This document shows positions 35,223 through 45,372 of a stretch of DNA of 64,000 nucleotides, one piece after another; the first letter of the stretch is position 1; each line of letters starts with the position of its first letter. The translations under genes and the position numbers were made by a program. This stretch comes from an uncultured Cohaesibacter sp. GTDB lineage: Bacteria; Pseudomonadota; Alphaproteobacteria; Rhizobiales; Cohaesibacteraceae. The DNA is taken from the NCBI RefSeq assembly GCF_963677725.1, contig NZ_OY782507.1:4322171-4386170 (forward strand). Reading direction: 5' to 3'. The notes beneath the pieces are model-generated. The model searched no databases. It saw only the letters and a program-made list of their open reading frames with translations, and was not told where the DNA came from.

Positions 35223-36896
35223 TCAGTTGCCGAGGATACCCGGCAGTCTAAGGCCATGATCGCGGGCGCAATCCAGCGCAATGTCATAGCCTGCATCCGC
35301 GTGACGCCAGACGCCGCTGGCAGGGTCATTCCACAGCACTCTTTCGAGCCGCTTGGCGGCGTCCTTGGTGCCGTCAGCGACAATCACCACGCCAGAATGC
35401 TGGGAGAAGCCCATGCCGACGCCGCCGCCATGATGGAGGCTGACCCATGTGGCACCGCTTGCGGTATTGACCAGTGCATTGAGCAACGGCCAGTCGGACA
35501 CAGCGTCCGAGCCATCGCGCATGGATTCGGTTTCGCGGTTGGGACTGGCGACCGAGCCGCTGTCGAGATGGTCACGGCCAATGACAATCGGGGCTTTTAA
35601 CTCGCCCGAGGCGACCATTTCGTTGAATTTGAGGCCCGCACGGTGACGATCTCCCAGACCGATCCAGCAAATGCGGGCGGGCAGGCCCTGAAAAGCGATG
35701 CGCTCGCTGGCCATATCGAGCCAATTGTGCAGATGTGTGTTGTCCGGGAACAGCTCTTTCATCGCCTGATCGGTCTTGCGGATGTCTTCGGGATCGCCGG
35801 AAAGCGCGCACCAGCGGAACGGTCCGATGCCCTTGCAGAAGAGCGGACGGATATAGGCTGGCACGAAGCCCGGGAAGGCGAAGGCATCCTCAAGGCCTTC
35901 TTCCAGCGCCATCTGACGGATATTGTTGCCATAATCGACGGTGGGGACGCCATCCTTGTGGAAGGCGACCATGGCTTCGACATGGACTTTCATCGAGGCA
36001 CGGGCGGCTTTCTCCACTTCCTTGGGCGCAGACTGGGCCTTTTCCTTCCACTGGGCAACAGTCCAGCCCTGTGGCAGATAGCCATTGACCGGGTCATGGG
36101 CGGAGGTCTGATCGGTGACGATGTCAGGGCGGATGCCACGGCGATGAATTTCGGGGAAGATGTCAGCGGCATTGCCAAGCAGACCGACGGATTTGGCAAC
36201 GCCCGCCTTGGTCCAGCGTTCGATCATGTCCAGCGCTTCATCAAGGCTGTCGGTTTTCTCGTCGAGATATTTGGTGCGCAGGCGGAAATCGAGACTGTCG
36301 GGATTGCATTCAACTGCCAGACAGCAGGCCCCGGCAAAGACGGCTGCGAGGGGTTGTGCGCCGCCCATGCCGCCAAGACCGCCGGTGAGGATCCATTTGC
36401 CCTTGAGATCGCCGTCATAATGCTGGCGACCGGCTTCGGCAAAGGTTTCATAGGTGCCCTGCACGATGCCTTGGGTGCCGATATAGATCCAGGACCCGGC
36501 GGTCATCTGGCCATACATCATCAGGCCCTTTTTATCGAGCTCGTTGAAATGGTCCCAGTTGGCCCAGTTGGGCACCAGATTGGAATTGGCGATGAGCACG
36601 CGCGGGGCGTCCTTGTGGGTGCGAACCACGGCGACGGGTTTGCCGGACTGAACCAACAGGGTTTCGTCTTCTTCCAGATCCTTGAGGGTCGCGACGATGC
36701 GGTCGAAATCCTGCCATGTGCGGGCCGCGCGACCGATGCCGCCATAGACGACCAGCTCATGCGGATTTTCGGCCACATCCGGGTGCAGATTGTTCATCAG
36801 CATCCGCATTGGTGCTTCGGTAAGCCAGCTTTTGGCAGTGATTTCGGTGCCGGTTGGCGGGAAAATATCACGGCTGTTTTTACGCGGGTCGGTCAT
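35223..36896 (-). CDS. hutU: Urocanate hydratase
   Basis: Adds water to urocanate, giving imidazolonepropionate, with tightly bound NAD as electrophile. The 557-residue length from ATG 36896 matches the family; an ATG 36908 would add four residues. NAD site [13 protein letters not shown], the family segment LYHAVPAYW is not here but [20 protein letters not shown] and the catalytic-Tyr/Cys region near [11 protein letters not shown] are conserved. GGAGG lies before ATG 36896, and the start overlaps the hutG stop (TGATG). Part of hutI-hutH-hutG-hutU-TRAP. Confidence 0.96.
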   Translation of the reverse strand: MTDPRKNSRDIFPPTGTEITAKSWLTEAPMRMLMNNLHPDVAENPHELVVYGGIGRAARTWQDFDRIVATLKDLEEDETLLVQSGKPVAVVRTHKDAPRVLIANSNLVPNWANWDHFNELDKKGLMMYGQMTAGSWIYIGTQGIVQGTYETFAEAGRQHYDGDLKGKWILTGGLGGMGGAQPLAAVFAGACCLAVECNPDSLDFRLRTKYLDEKTDSLDEALDMIERWTKAGVAKSVGLLGNAADIFPEIHRRGIRPDIVTDQTSAHDPVNGYLPQGWTVAQWKEKAQSAPKEVEKAARASMKVHVEAMVAFHKDGVPTVDYGNNIRQMALEEGLEDAFAFPGFVPAYIRPLFCKGIGPFRWCALSGDPEDIRKTDQAMKELFPDNTHLHNWLDMASERIAFQGLPARICWIGLGDRHRAGLKFNEMVASGELKAPIVIGRDHLDSGSVASPNRETESMRDGSDAVSDWPLLNALVNTASGATWVSLHHGGGVGMGFSQHSGVVIVADGTKDAAKRLERVLWNDPASGVWRHADAGYDIALDCARDHGLRLPGILGN

Positions 36897-37678
36897 CAGG
36901 GCCTCCATTCGATAAGCATGCTCGCGATCGTGCGCAGATGGTCGCGCAGGCGCTCAGCCTTGGCAGCATCATAGGTCCATGGTGCGGCTTCGTTTGCGAG
37001 ATAATTGGATTGGGCCAGTTCCATCTGGATGGCATGGATGCCGTCCTGTGGCTGACCATAATGGCGAGTGGTCCAACCGCCCTTGAAGCGGCCATTCAGG
37101 ATGCTGGAATAGCCTTTGGCTTTGCCACAGATGTCAACCACGGCCTGCTCAATGCTCGGTGCGCAGGTCGCACCGAGATTGGTGCCGATGTTGAAATCGG
37201 GCAGGGTGCCTTCAAACAGGAACGGGATGTCCGAGCGGATCGAGTGGCAATCATACAGAATGGCAAAGCCATGGATTGCCTTTACCCGGAAGATCTCGGC
37301 CTGCAATGCCGCATGATAGGGGGCGTGATAGGTGAGGCGCCGGGCTTCGATCTCTTGAGGCGTCGGTTCACTCTTCCAGATCCCGTTGCCGTCAAAATCG
37401 GTGGTCGGCACAAGGGTGGTAGTATTCTGGCCGGGATAGAGGCTGATGCCGCTGGGGTCGCGATTGACGTCGATCACATAGCGGTGGATCTTGGTGCGCA
37501 CAGAGGTAATATCGGCGGCAAGATCATCATAGAGCGTGTGAATATGCCAGTCGGTGTCGCTGAGGGTTTGGCCGGTTTCATTGAGGTCTTTGGCAATGTC
37601 CGCAGGCACTTCGGTGCCCGTATGCGGGAAGCCCAGAATCAGCGGTGACGATCCCTGTTTGATGGCGAGGTGGCTCAT
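36896..37678 (-). CDS. hutG: N-formylglutamate deformylase
   Basis: Hydrolyses N-formylglutamate to formate and glutamate, the final step of the HutF branch of histidine breakdown. A 260-residue FGase family protein with metal/substrate motifs [30 protein letters not shown] and [15 protein letters not shown] lies upstream of ATG 37678. Coupled by overlaps to hutH before it and hutU behind it. Together with hutF this shows the five-step route rather than the direct formiminoglutamase route. Confidence 0.95.
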   Translation of the reverse strand: MSHLAIKQGSSPLILGFPHTGTEVPADIAKDLNETGQTLSDTDWHIHTLYDDLAADITSVRTKIHRYVIDVNRDPSGISLYPGQNTTTLVPTTDFDGNGIWKSEPTPQEIEARRLTYHAPYHAALQAEIFRVKAIHGFAILYDCHSIRSDIPFLFEGTLPDFNIGTNLGATCAPSIEQAVVDICGKAKGYSSILNGRFKGGWTTRHYGQPQDGIHAIQMELAQSNYLANEAAPWTYDAAKAERLRDHLRTIASMLIEWRP

Positions 37679-39192
37679 GGTTGGATCTCCAGATTGACAG
37701 TCTTGACCAATGTTTCATCCGCCATGAGGCGTGCGGCTTTCTCAATGTCGGGGGCCAAATAGCGGTCGTCATCAAGGGTCGGTACATGTTGGCGCAGGGC
37801 ATCAATCGCCTGTTGCAGGCGCGGTGCGGTTTTAAGGGGCGCGCGGGCTTCAATGCCTTGGGCGGCGCAAAGGGTTTCAACACCGAGAATGACGGAAAGA
37901 TTGGCGGCCATTCTGTCAAGGCGTCGTGCCCCATGGGCGGCCATGCTGACATGATCTTCCTGATTGGCAGAGGTGGGAGTGCTGTCCGTCGAGCAGGGAT
38001 TGGCCAGATGCTTGTTCTCACTCATCAGGGCCGCGGTGGTGACTTCGGCGATCATGAAGCCGGAATTGAGCCCCGGCTTGGGCGTCAGGAAGGGCGGCAA
38101 ATCGAAGCTGAGAGTGGGGTCGACCATCAGGGCGACGCGCCGCTGGGCAATGGCCCCGATTTCCGAGAGGGCCAGCGCGATCTGGTCGGCGGCAAAGGCC
38201 ACTGGCTCGGCATGGAAATTGCCACCCGACAGGATGCCATCTTCGGTGACCAGCGGATTGTCGGTGACCGCGTTGGCTTCAATTTCCAGCGTCCGTCCGG
38301 CAAAGCGCAGAAGATCAAATGCCGCGCCAGCGACCTGTGGTTGGCAGCGGATGCAATAGGGATCTTGCACACGCGTATCGCCCTCGCGGTGGCTTTCGCG
38401 GATTTCACTGCCATCGAGCAAGGCACGCATTTCGCGGGCCACATCGATTTGGCCCGGCTGGCCGCGCAGGGCATGAATAGAGGGCTGCAAGGGTTGGGTG
38501 GAACCCATGATGGCATCGGTCGACAGCGCGCTGCTCAGCACCGAATTGCGCAGCATGGCAAAGGCCTTGAACAGGCCCGTCAGGGACAAGGCGGTGGAGA
38601 ATTGCGTGCCGTTGATCAGCGCCAGTCCTTCCTTTGGTCCCAACACAACAGGTTTCAAACCGCATTGGGCCAGAGCGTCTGCGGATGGCATGCGTTTGTC
38701 CTGATAGACCACCTCGCTTTCGCCAATGAGGGCGGCGGCAAAATGGGCCAGAGGGGCGAGATCGCCCGATGCCCCGACAGAGCCTTGCACCGGAATGACC
38801 GGGGTGATGCCTTTTTCCAGCATCGCTTCAATGAGGGCACAGATGTCCCAGCGAACACCAGATGCCCCGCGGCCCAGAGAAAGGAGCTTCAAGGCCATCA
38901 TCAGGCGGGTTGAGGCGACATCCAAGGCGTCGCCAACGCCACAGCAATGGCTGAGGATCAGATTGCGCTGGAGGGTTTCGGTGTCCTTGGGAGCAATGCG
39001 GATTGAGGCCAGTTTGCCAAAGCCGGTATTGACCCCATAGATCGGGACCGGCCCTTGGGCGGCTTCACGGATGATGGCCGCTGCGGCATCGACATCTTGT
39101 CTGGCATTTTCATGCAGCCGACAGCTCGCCCCACGCCAAATGGCTTCGAGTGCCGCCAGATCGGTGTTACCGGGTGTCAGGGTGATGCTCAT
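37675..39192 (-). CDS. hutH: Histidine ammonia-lyase
   Basis: Deaminates L-histidine to urocanate. A 505-residue enzyme in which the Ala141-Ser142-Gly143 triad within [14 protein letters not shown] will form the MIO cofactor. YGVNTGFG with the catalytic Tyr and TDNPLV are present, and the tail matches family length. GGAGGG precedes ATG 39192. It overlaps hutI by 4 bp and hutG by 4 bp, so the operon is translationally coupled. Confidence 0.97.
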   Translation of the reverse strand: MSITLTPGNTDLAALEAIWRGASCRLHENARQDVDAAAAIIREAAQGPVPIYGVNTGFGKLASIRIAPKDTETLQRNLILSHCCGVGDALDVASTRLMMALKLLSLGRGASGVRWDICALIEAMLEKGITPVIPVQGSVGASGDLAPLAHFAAALIGESEVVYQDKRMPSADALAQCGLKPVVLGPKEGLALINGTQFSTALSLTGLFKAFAMLRNSVLSSALSTDAIMGSTQPLQPSIHALRGQPGQIDVAREMRALLDGSEIRESHREGDTRVQDPYCIRCQPQVAGAAFDLLRFAGRTLEIEANAVTDNPLVTEDGILSGGNFHAEPVAFAADQIALALSEIGAIAQRRVALMVDPTLSFDLPPFLTPKPGLNSGFMIAEVTTAALMSENKHLANPCSTDSTPTSANQEDHVSMAAHGARRLDRMAANLSVILGVETLCAAQGIEARAPLKTAPRLQQAIDALRQHVPTLDDDRYLAPDIEKAARLMADETLVKTVNLEIQP

Positions 39193-40385
39193 GAGAGCCC
39201 TCCGAAAATACGTTTGTGCAGTGGATTGGAGCCAATGCGATAGGACAATTCAGCCGGATCCGTGACGTCCCAGATGGCGAGATCTGCCCGCATGCCCGGT
39301 GCGATCATCCCGCAGTCGGTATGGCCCAAGGCACGGGCTGCCTGTTTGGTGGTGCCTGCTAGGCTCTCTGCCGGGGTGAGGCGGAAAAGGGTGCAGGCCA
39401 TATTCATTGCCAAGAGAAGAGAGCCCAATGGCGAAGACCCCGGATTCCAGTCGGTGGCAACCGCCATGGGCACGCCTTCAGTGCGAAAGGCATCGACCGG
39501 TGGGGCCTGGGTTTCGCGCAGGGTGTAGAAGGCTCCGGGCAGCAACACCGCAACGGTGCCGGATTCGGCCAAGGCCTTGGCGTCCTCTGCCTTGGCATAT
39601 TCCACATGGTCGACGGACAGGGCTTTATAACGGGCTGCAAGCTGTGTGCCGCCAATGTTGCTTAGCTGTTCGGCATGAAGCTTGACCGGTAGGCCGAGGG
39701 TTTGGGCGCGCTCGAAGACCCGTTCGATCTGGGCGGGGGAAAAGGCAATGCCTTCGCAAAAGCCATCCACTGCATCGACCAGCCCTTCAGCGTGACAGGC
39801 CTCAAGGGCGGGCAGGCAAACTTCATCAAGATAGGCATCAGGTTCCATGCCCTTTGGCGTTGCATGGGCACCAAGGAAGGTGGTGCTGACCCGGATCGGG
39901 CGCATGGTTTTCAGCGATCTGGCGACGCGCAGCATCTTGCGCTCGGTTTCAAGATCAAGGCCATAGCCGGATTTGATTTCAATGGTGGTGACGCCTTGGG
40001 CGATCAACTGATCAACCCGGTTGAGGGCGTCGGCCAGAAGAGTGGCTTCGCAGGCATCACGAGTGGCGCTGACGGTTGAGACGATGCCGCCACCTGCGCG
40101 GGCCACTTCTTCATAGCTTGCCCCATTCAGGCGCATTTCAAATTCGCGCGCGCGGCTGCCGCCATAGACCAGATGGGTGTGGCAATCAATCAGGCCCGGC
40201 GTCACCAACCGTCCGCCGAAATCCGTGCTTTCCAGTCCGGCATAGTCAGCGGGCAGGGCATAGGCAGACCCGACCCAGAGAATCGAAGCCCCATCCATGA
40301 CAATCGCGCCATTTTCGATCAATCCATAGCCGGTTGGATCGCTCATGGTGGCGATTGTGAGATTGGTAAAAGTGCTTTTTGGCAT
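39189..40385 (-). CDS. hutI: Imidazolonepropionase
   Basis: Hydrolyses 4-imidazolone-5-propionate to formiminoglutamate. A 398-residue amidohydrolase with the metal motif [19 protein letters not shown], substrate-contact segment [14 protein letters not shown], metal His in KLHAEQLSN and Asp in [16 protein letters not shown] site before ATG 40385. First gene of the leftward hut operon; its promoter lies in the 97-bp divergent spacer shared with hutF. Confidence 0.96.
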   Translation of the reverse strand: MPKSTFTNLTIATMSDPTGYGLIENGAIVMDGASILWVGSAYALPADYAGLESTDFGGRLVTPGLIDCHTHLVYGGSRAREFEMRLNGASYEEVARAGGGIVSTVSATRDACEATLLADALNRVDQLIAQGVTTIEIKSGYGLDLETERKMLRVARSLKTMRPIRVSTTFLGAHATPKGMEPDAYLDEVCLPALEACHAEGLVDAVDGFCEGIAFSPAQIERVFERAQTLGLPVKLHAEQLSNIGGTQLAARYKALSVDHVEYAKAEDAKALAESGTVAVLLPGAFYTLRETQAPPVDAFRTEGVPMAVATDWNPGSSPLGSLLLAMNMACTLFRLTPAESLAGTTKQAARALGHTDCGMIAPGMRADLAIWDVTDPAELSYRIGSNPLHKRIFGGLS

Positions 40386-40409
40386 TGATGGGCCCCTTGT
40401 TATTGTGCC

Positions 40410-40436
40410 TATTAATATTTAATATGTAGCAACATA
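40410..40436. promoter_or_regulatory. Putative HutC operators between hutI and hutF
   Basis: The 97-bp divergent spacer contains two adjacent AT-rich palindromes: TATTAA-TAT-TTAATA (40410-40424) and TATGT-AGCA-ACATA (40423-40436). GntR/HutC-type sites are short dyads of this sort. Their position between the two hut units suits a common repressor. Confidence 0.5.
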
Positions 40437-40482
40437 ATAATGTCAACTGCAATTTTGCGTCCATCTGCCAAGGGGAAAATCC

Positions 40483-41853
40483 ATGATGAAAATCCGAGCA
40501 AAATCGGCGCTTTTGACCAATGGTTGGGCAAAAAATGTCGATATTTTTCTCACCAAGGCGGGGAAAATCGAGCGTATTTCTCCACAAGCGGGGGCGATGG
40601 GGGACGCGGATCATCATGCGGATCTGGTGCTGCCAGCGCCGGTCAATCTGCATAGCCATGCCTTTCAGCGGGCCATGTCCGGGCTGACCGAGGCCAAGGG
40701 GCCGGATCCCAAGGACAGTTTCTGGACCTGGCGGAAACTGATGTATAAATTCCTCGATCAATTGACGCCGGACCAGATGGAAGCGATTGCAGCTCTGGCC
40801 TTCATGGAAATGGCCGAAGCGGGCTTTGGATCGGTGGCGGAATTTCACTATTTCCATCATGCCCAAGGGGGCGTTGCCTATGATCGCTTGAGCGAAATGT
40901 CCGACCGGATTGCAGCCGCGGCGCAAAATACGGGTTTGGGGCTTACCCTGCTGCCGGTCTTTTATCAGTATGGCGGCTGCGATCTGCGCCCTCTGGCCGG
41001 TGGGCAGCAACGGTTCGGCAACGACTTTGACCAATATGCCAAACTGTTTGAAGAAGCGGAAGCAACGGTCCTTGCCGGACTGGATGACTGGGCTATTGGT
41101 GTTGCGCCGCACAGTTTGCGGGCTGTCGATGCGGATGGGTTGCAGCAAGCTGTGGCCTTGGCTGGCGACCGACCGTTGCATATGCATCTGGCAGAGCAAG
41201 TGCCCGAAGTGGAAGAACTGGTGGCTCACCGGAACGCGCGTCCGGTGGAATGGTTGCTTGCCAATCACGAGGTGAAGCCCAATTGGTGCCTGATCCATTG
41301 CACTCAGATGAACGAAGCGGAAACCGTCGGGCTTGCCAAAACCGGCGCGGCGGCTGGCTTGTGTCCGATCACAGAAGGCAGTCTGGGGGATGGTATCTTC
41401 AATGGGGTGTCCTTTGCGCAAGCCGGCGGACGGATCGGTATTGGCTCGGACAGCGATATCCAGATCAGCCTGTGGGAAGAATTGAAGCAGCTTGAATATT
41501 CCCAGCGGCTGCGGGACCGGGTCCGTGCGGCTTATGCCACGCCCGAAGAATCAACCGGTCGTTTTCTGTTTGATTCTGTCGTCTCTGGCGGTGCGCAGGC
41601 ATCCCAGCGGGCGGCTGGTGGTCTGGAGGCTGGTGCTCAGGCTGATCTGATTGCGCTTGATACGGACAATGAGTGCATTTGTGGACGCGAAGGGGATGTG
41701 GTACTGGATAGCCTGATTTTTTCAGGACGAGGGCAGGGCTGCATTACCGATGTCTGGAGCGCCGGTCGCCATATCGTCAAACAAGGTCGCCATATAGCCC
41801 GCGATTCCGTGGTGGATCGCTATAAGGCGGTCATGAAGCAACTGGATCATTGA
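40483..41853 (+). CDS. hutF: Formimidoylglutamate deiminase
   Basis: Deiminates formiminoglutamate to N-formylglutamate plus ammonia. A 456-residue amidohydrolase with the metal motif LPAPVNLHSHAFQRAMSGL, a further metal His in HMHLAEQ, WCLIHCTQM and the Asp of GIGSDSDIQ. AAGGGG precedes ATG 40483, with ATG 40486 equally possible. It is transcribed away from hutI and overlaps hutC. Confidence 0.95.
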   Translation: MMKIRAKSALLTNGWAKNVDIFLTKAGKIERISPQAGAMGDADHHADLVLPAPVNLHSHAFQRAMSGLTEAKGPDPKDSFWTWRKLMYKFLDQLTPDQMEAIAALAFMEMAEAGFGSVAEFHYFHHAQGGVAYDRLSEMSDRIAAAAQNTGLGLTLLPVFYQYGGCDLRPLAGGQQRFGNDFDQYAKLFEEAEATVLAGLDDWAIGVAPHSLRAVDADGLQQAVALAGDRPLHMHLAEQVPEVEELVAHRNARPVEWLLANHEVKPNWCLIHCTQMNEAETVGLAKTGAAAGLCPITEGSLGDGIFNGVSFAQAGGRIGIGSDSDIQISLWEELKQLEYSQRLRDRVRAAYATPEESTGRFLFDSVVSGGAQASQRAAGGLEAGAQADLIALDTDNECICGREGDVVLDSLIFSGRGQGCITDVWSAGRHIVKQGRHIARDSVVDRYKAVMKQLDH

Positions 41854-42554
41854 CCTTGAGCATAGACCATAAACACAGCTGGTCCGATATTCGGGAGCTT
41901 ATCCATTCACGCATTCTCGATGGCACCTATGGGCCGGGTGACAAGCTGCCACGGGACGAGGATCTGGCGCTGGAACTGGGATGCGCACGCACGACTGTGC
42001 ATCGGGCCATGCGGTCGCTGGCAGAAGGGGGAATCGTTGATCGACGGCGCAAAGGGGGCACCATTGTCTGCACCGCACCGGTCACGCGTACCCGGCTCGA
42101 TATCCCGGTAACGCGCCTGGAAGTGGAAGCGAGCGGCGCAGTCTATGGCTATCACATGGTGGATTGTCAGCGGCTTTTGGCGCCTACTGCCGTGACGGCG
42201 GTGATGGGACTGGTGGAGCGCGAAGAGATGCTGAATATCAGGGCGCTGCATCTCTCCGATGGCCGACCTTTTATTTATGAAGATCGCTGGATCAGTATCA
42301 AAACGGTGCCCGAAATTCTCAATGTCGATCTCAAACGCCAGAATGCCAACGAATGGCTGGTGCGCAACCGCCCCTATAATCGTTGCTCTGTTCAGCTCTA
42401 TGCGGAAGTTGCTCTGGGGGAGATTGCCGAACAAATGAATGTGGTTCCCGGCGCAGCCTTGCTCAATATCGAACGGACCACCTGGCTGAATGATGCCCCC
42501 ATCACCCAAGTGCGAGCAACAACTGCACCGGGTTACCGCCTGTTGACCAGCTGA
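41850..42554 (+). CDS. hutC: GntR family histidine utilisation repressor
   Basis: A 234-residue HutC-subfamily GntR regulator: an N-terminal winged helix (WSDIRELIHSRILDG, then LPRDEDLALELGCARTTVHRAM) and a C-terminal UTRA effector domain, which in HutC binds urocanate. It begins at TTG 41850 or TTG 41856, with no strong ribosome site, overlapping the hutF stop and probably translated by coupling. Expected to repress both hut units through the divergent spacer. Confidence 0.9.
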   Translation: MTLSIDHKHSWSDIRELIHSRILDGTYGPGDKLPRDEDLALELGCARTTVHRAMRSLAEGGIVDRRRKGGTIVCTAPVTRTRLDIPVTRLEVEASGAVYGYHMVDCQRLLAPTAVTAVMGLVEREEMLNIRALHLSDGRPFIYEDRWISIKTVPEILNVDLKRQNANEWLVRNRPYNRCSVQLYAEVALGEIAEQMNVVPGAALLNIERTTWLNDAPITQVRATTAPGYRLLTS

Positions 42555-42566
42555 CCCTCTTGCAGG

Positions 42567-42592
42567 TTACGCAGTGTTGCGTAAGGTTTTAC
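42567..42592 (+). terminator. Possible weak terminator after hutC
   Basis: The perfect 7-bp stem TTACGCA/TGCGTAA with a GTGT loop is followed by GGTTTTAC. The stem is only moderately stable and the T-run is short, so attenuation rather than full stop is possible. Confidence 0.45.
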
Positions 42593-42711
42593 ACAAGTGG
42601 CAATCGTCGACTTTCGCTTTTTTCACCAGACCTTTACAGTCGCTGCCAATCAATAATGCAGCGCCATGAAAGTGGCTTGGTCAAGGGCCGGTGGGTCGAG
42701 GGTACAGCGCA

Positions 42712-43146
42712 ATGAGTGATGAAGATCAGAACCGGCTGGAGCGGGCGCGAAAGCTGGCTTTCCATGGGCGGCAACAAAAAGATGGTGTCCTGATTTTGCG
42801 CACCATTGCCATGCCCGCAGACACGAACCCGGCTGGCGATGTTTTCGGTGGCTGGCTGATGTCGCAAATGGACTTGGCCGCAGGCAACATGGCCGCGCGT
42901 GTGGCGCAGGGACGTTGCGCCACGGTCTCTGTTGAGGGAATGAACTTTATTCGCCCGGTCAAGGTGGGCGATGAGGTCACGCTTTATGCGTCGGTGACCA
43001 AAGTTGGCAATAGCTCGATTTGCATCCATCTCGATGTCTGGGCTCGTCCTCGCTATGCCAACAAGTCCGATATTGTCACCGAGGCGCAATTTGTGTTTGT
43101 TGCTCTTGGCGAAGAGGGGCGGCCCCGTCCCGTTTTCTACGAGTGA
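42712..43146 (+). CDS. Acyl-CoA thioesterase, hotdog fold (YciA-like)
   Basis: A 144-residue hotdog thioesterase that hydrolyses acyl-CoA, in the cytosol. The active-site segment reads ADTNPAGDVFGGWLMSQMD, with the catalytic Asp, and NFIRPVKVGDEVTLYA is typical of YciA/BFIT-type enzymes. GAGGGT precedes ATG 42712; the longer open frame has no better start. It stands alone between hutC and the sugar module and ends in a very strong hairpin. Chain-length preference cannot be seen. Confidence 0.9.
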   Translation: MSDEDQNRLERARKLAFHGRQQKDGVLILRTIAMPADTNPAGDVFGGWLMSQMDLAAGNMAARVAQGRCATVSVEGMNFIRPVKVGDEVTLYASVTKVGNSSICIHLDVWARPRYANKSDIVTEAQFVFVALGEEGRPRPVFYE

Positions 43147-43173
43147 TGGGAAGTGCCTTGTCAAAACAATGAA

Positions 43174-43232
43174 AAACCCGCCATCAAAGCAAGGTCAGTG
43201 GCCTTGTTGCTTTGATGGCGGGTTTGTTTTTT
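43174..43232. terminator. Long terminator hairpin after the thioesterase
   Basis: A 17-bp perfect stem (43174-43190 with 43209-43225) continues inward with further pairs and is followed by TTTTTT on the plus strand and a shorter T-tract on the minus strand. It probably serves both the thioesterase and the convergent isomerase gene. Confidence 0.92.
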
Positions 43233-43263
43233 GTGCTCAAGCAGGTCGCGCCCCAGATGAGTC

Positions 43264-43941
43264 CTAGAGAAACTTGTCATAGTCGGAGACCAGCAGATGG
43301 GTCGGGGCGACATCTTCCTCGATGTTGGAGAAGCGGCCGATTTTCATTTCGAACCAGTTGTCGGTGCGGTCGTCATTGACCGTGGAAACTTCGCCAATCA
43401 GCACATCGCTTCCTTCTCCCCAGAAAGCATGCCATATGCCGGGCATCAGAGTGACGCTTTCGCCCGGATCGAGCTTGAGCAGGCCACCGGCAGGCAGGGT
43501 GACCAGACGACCATCAACCGGAACGGTGACGTCCTTCTCGCGGTTGACAGTGCCGTCTTCATTGGGGGCAAACAGTTCCAGCACCAGTTTTCCGCCGCCT
43601 CGGTTGATAATGTCTTCGGCTTTCACATAATGGCGATGCATCGGTGAGAGCTGATCCTTGCGGCTGATCATGATTTTTTCGGCATAGAGCATGCCGGTGC
43701 CTTTTTTCAGGTCTTCGGCGATGCCATTGCGGACGGTGAAAAGGAAAAGACCCAGTTCGTCGAATTTTTCGAGCCCATAATCAGTGATATCCCAGCCCAT
43801 GCCACGCTCGACCAGTATAGAATTCTCACCTTTTTTCATCTCTTCAGGAGAAAGATAGGCAAAGGGAGGCATCACATAGCCGAAAGAGCGGATGAAGGCA
43901 TCGCCTTCCTTCAGGATTTCGTTGACATAGGAACGTTTCAT
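43264..43941 (-). CDS. D-lyxose/D-mannose-type sugar isomerase (cupin fold)
   Basis: A 225-residue cupin isomerase of the D-lyxose ketol-isomerase family, expected to interconvert D-lyxose with D-xylulose or D-mannose with D-fructose. Metal ligands are in SPMHRHYVKAEDI (His, His, Glu), and a later His lies in MPGIWHAFWG. ATG 43941 is used as start because MKRSYVNEIL is the family-like N-terminus; the longer open frame has no ribosome site. It diverges from a LacI regulator followed by a PfkB kinase, forming a small sugar module. Confidence 0.87.
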   Translation of the reverse strand: MKRSYVNEILKEGDAFIRSFGYVMPPFAYLSPEEMKKGENSILVERGMGWDITDYGLEKFDELGLFLFTVRNGIAEDLKKGTGMLYAEKIMISRKDQLSPMHRHYVKAEDIINRGGGKLVLELFAPNEDGTVNREKDVTVPVDGRLVTLPAGGLLKLDPGESVTLMPGIWHAFWGEGSDVLIGEVSTVNDDRTDNWFEMKIGRFSNIEEDVAPTHLLVSDYDKFL

Positions 43942-44194
43942 TGTCTTGTCCTGTTCATATCTACACTGAGTAATAATAGGGTTGCCGTTACGAAACAGCC
44001 GGGGTATGTGAAGAAGATACCATATCTTGAGACCCTTAAATCGTTTCAAACTGATAGCTAAAGATTAGGTCCTATCTGTTTGTAAGTCGGTATATAGTGG
44101 CGGTGGGTCTGAGGCAGATACGTCAGGATGACGTGTTAAAGGCTGGTGGCCGCAACTTGGCTCCTTGATGACACGATATCGGAAACGGATACGA

Positions 44195-45220
44195 ATGACA
44201 AAAGGGAATATAAGGCCAACACAGAAAACGATTGCAGAAATGACGGGGTTGGCCGTCACGACAGTTTCTAGGGCCTTGCAGGGGGATCCGAAGATCGCCG
44301 AGGCAACCCGAAGGGAAGTGGCCCGTGTGGCTTCTGAAATCGGTTATGTTCCCGATAGGGCGGCCCAGCGTTTGCGGACTGGCAAGACACGGGTCATCAC
44401 CCTGGTGCTCAATCCGTGGGATGAAATGCTCGATTTCGGCAGTTCAATGATCACTGGTCTGTCGCAGTCTCTGCGCGGGACGGATTATCATCTGACCATC
44501 ACGCCCACCTTCACCGAAGATGACGATATGGAGCCGATTCGACGGTTGGTGCAGAATAATCTTGCCGATGCCATCGTGCTGACTCGCACCCGCAATTTCG
44601 ACGAGCGGATCCGTTATCTTCTGGAGAAGGATTTCCCCTTCATCAGTCATGGACGCACCGATTTCTCTCAGGCTCATAATTTTGTCGATTTCGACAATGA
44701 GGCTTTTGCCTATCGGGCGGCGAGCCGACTGGCCAACAAGGGCTGCAAGAAGATAGCAATCATTCTGCCAAGGGATCAATTCACCCTGCATCAGCATTTG
44801 CGGTATGGCTTCATGAAAGCGGTCAGTGAACGGGGGATGGATTATGTCATTCCTGAAAGCCTGTCGCTGGAATCGTCCGTCACCGAGATGCGCAGCTGGG
44901 TAGACAGCTATTTCGGTCCCGATGGTCCGAATGATATTGATGGCTTTGTCTGTCTAGGCGAAAGCTCTTATCTGGCGGTTCATTCCGGTCTGCGTGAGCT
45001 TGGTCGCCAGCGCGGGGTGGATTATCACGCGGTGGTCAAGACCAACTCGGTCATTCTCGAACAGATTCATCCAGGCCTTGAACGTTTCTCCGAAGATATT
45101 CGTGAAGCGGGTGAACTGATGGGACGGGCGATGTTGGCCCAACTGCGCGGCGAAACCACAGGTGTGCAACAGATCATCCAGACGCCGCAGGCGGTTTTCA
45201 CCGAAACGGACAATAGCTGA
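44195..45220 (+). CDS. LacI family transcriptional regulator
   Basis: A 341-residue repressor with an N-terminal LacI helix-turn-helix (TQKTIAEMTGLAVTTVSRAL, hinge YVPDRAAQRLRTGKT) and a periplasmic-binding-like sugar domain. Start ATG 44195 gives the usual distance to the HTH; TTG 44165 or ATG 44168 would add nine or ten basic residues. Divergent from the sugar isomerase and 152 bp ahead of the kinase, so control of both is likely. No convincing CG-centred operator was found in the 253-bp spacer. Confidence 0.9.
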   Translation: MTKGNIRPTQKTIAEMTGLAVTTVSRALQGDPKIAEATRREVARVASEIGYVPDRAAQRLRTGKTRVITLVLNPWDEMLDFGSSMITGLSQSLRGTDYHLTITPTFTEDDDMEPIRRLVQNNLADAIVLTRTRNFDERIRYLLEKDFPFISHGRTDFSQAHNFVDFDNEAFAYRAASRLANKGCKKIAIILPRDQFTLHQHLRYGFMKAVSERGMDYVIPESLSLESSVTEMRSWVDSYFGPDGPNDIDGFVCLGESSYLAVHSGLRELGRQRGVDYHAVVKTNSVILEQIHPGLERFSEDIREAGELMGRAMLAQLRGETTGVQQIIQTPQAVFTETDNS

Positions 45221-45372
45221 GGCCGCGATGGCGGCTTTGGATTGATTTTCAGTGGATGCCATGCGGGCCATGGCGGCGGTCACAGCCAAATCAATGCAAA
45301 TATGCCAATAAGTGCCTGTGGTCCGGGGGAGGTTCCGGCTGGAGGCTGGAAATGAAATAAGGGAGAAAGACA

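Noticed and set aside
35643-36974. 443-codon plus-strand frame opposite hutU
   Set aside because: A shadow of hutU, which has all family motifs, correct length and operon overlaps.
40246-41421. 391-codon minus-strand frame opposite hutF
   Set aside because: Shadow of hutF and of the divergent promoter region; it crosses the hutI start.
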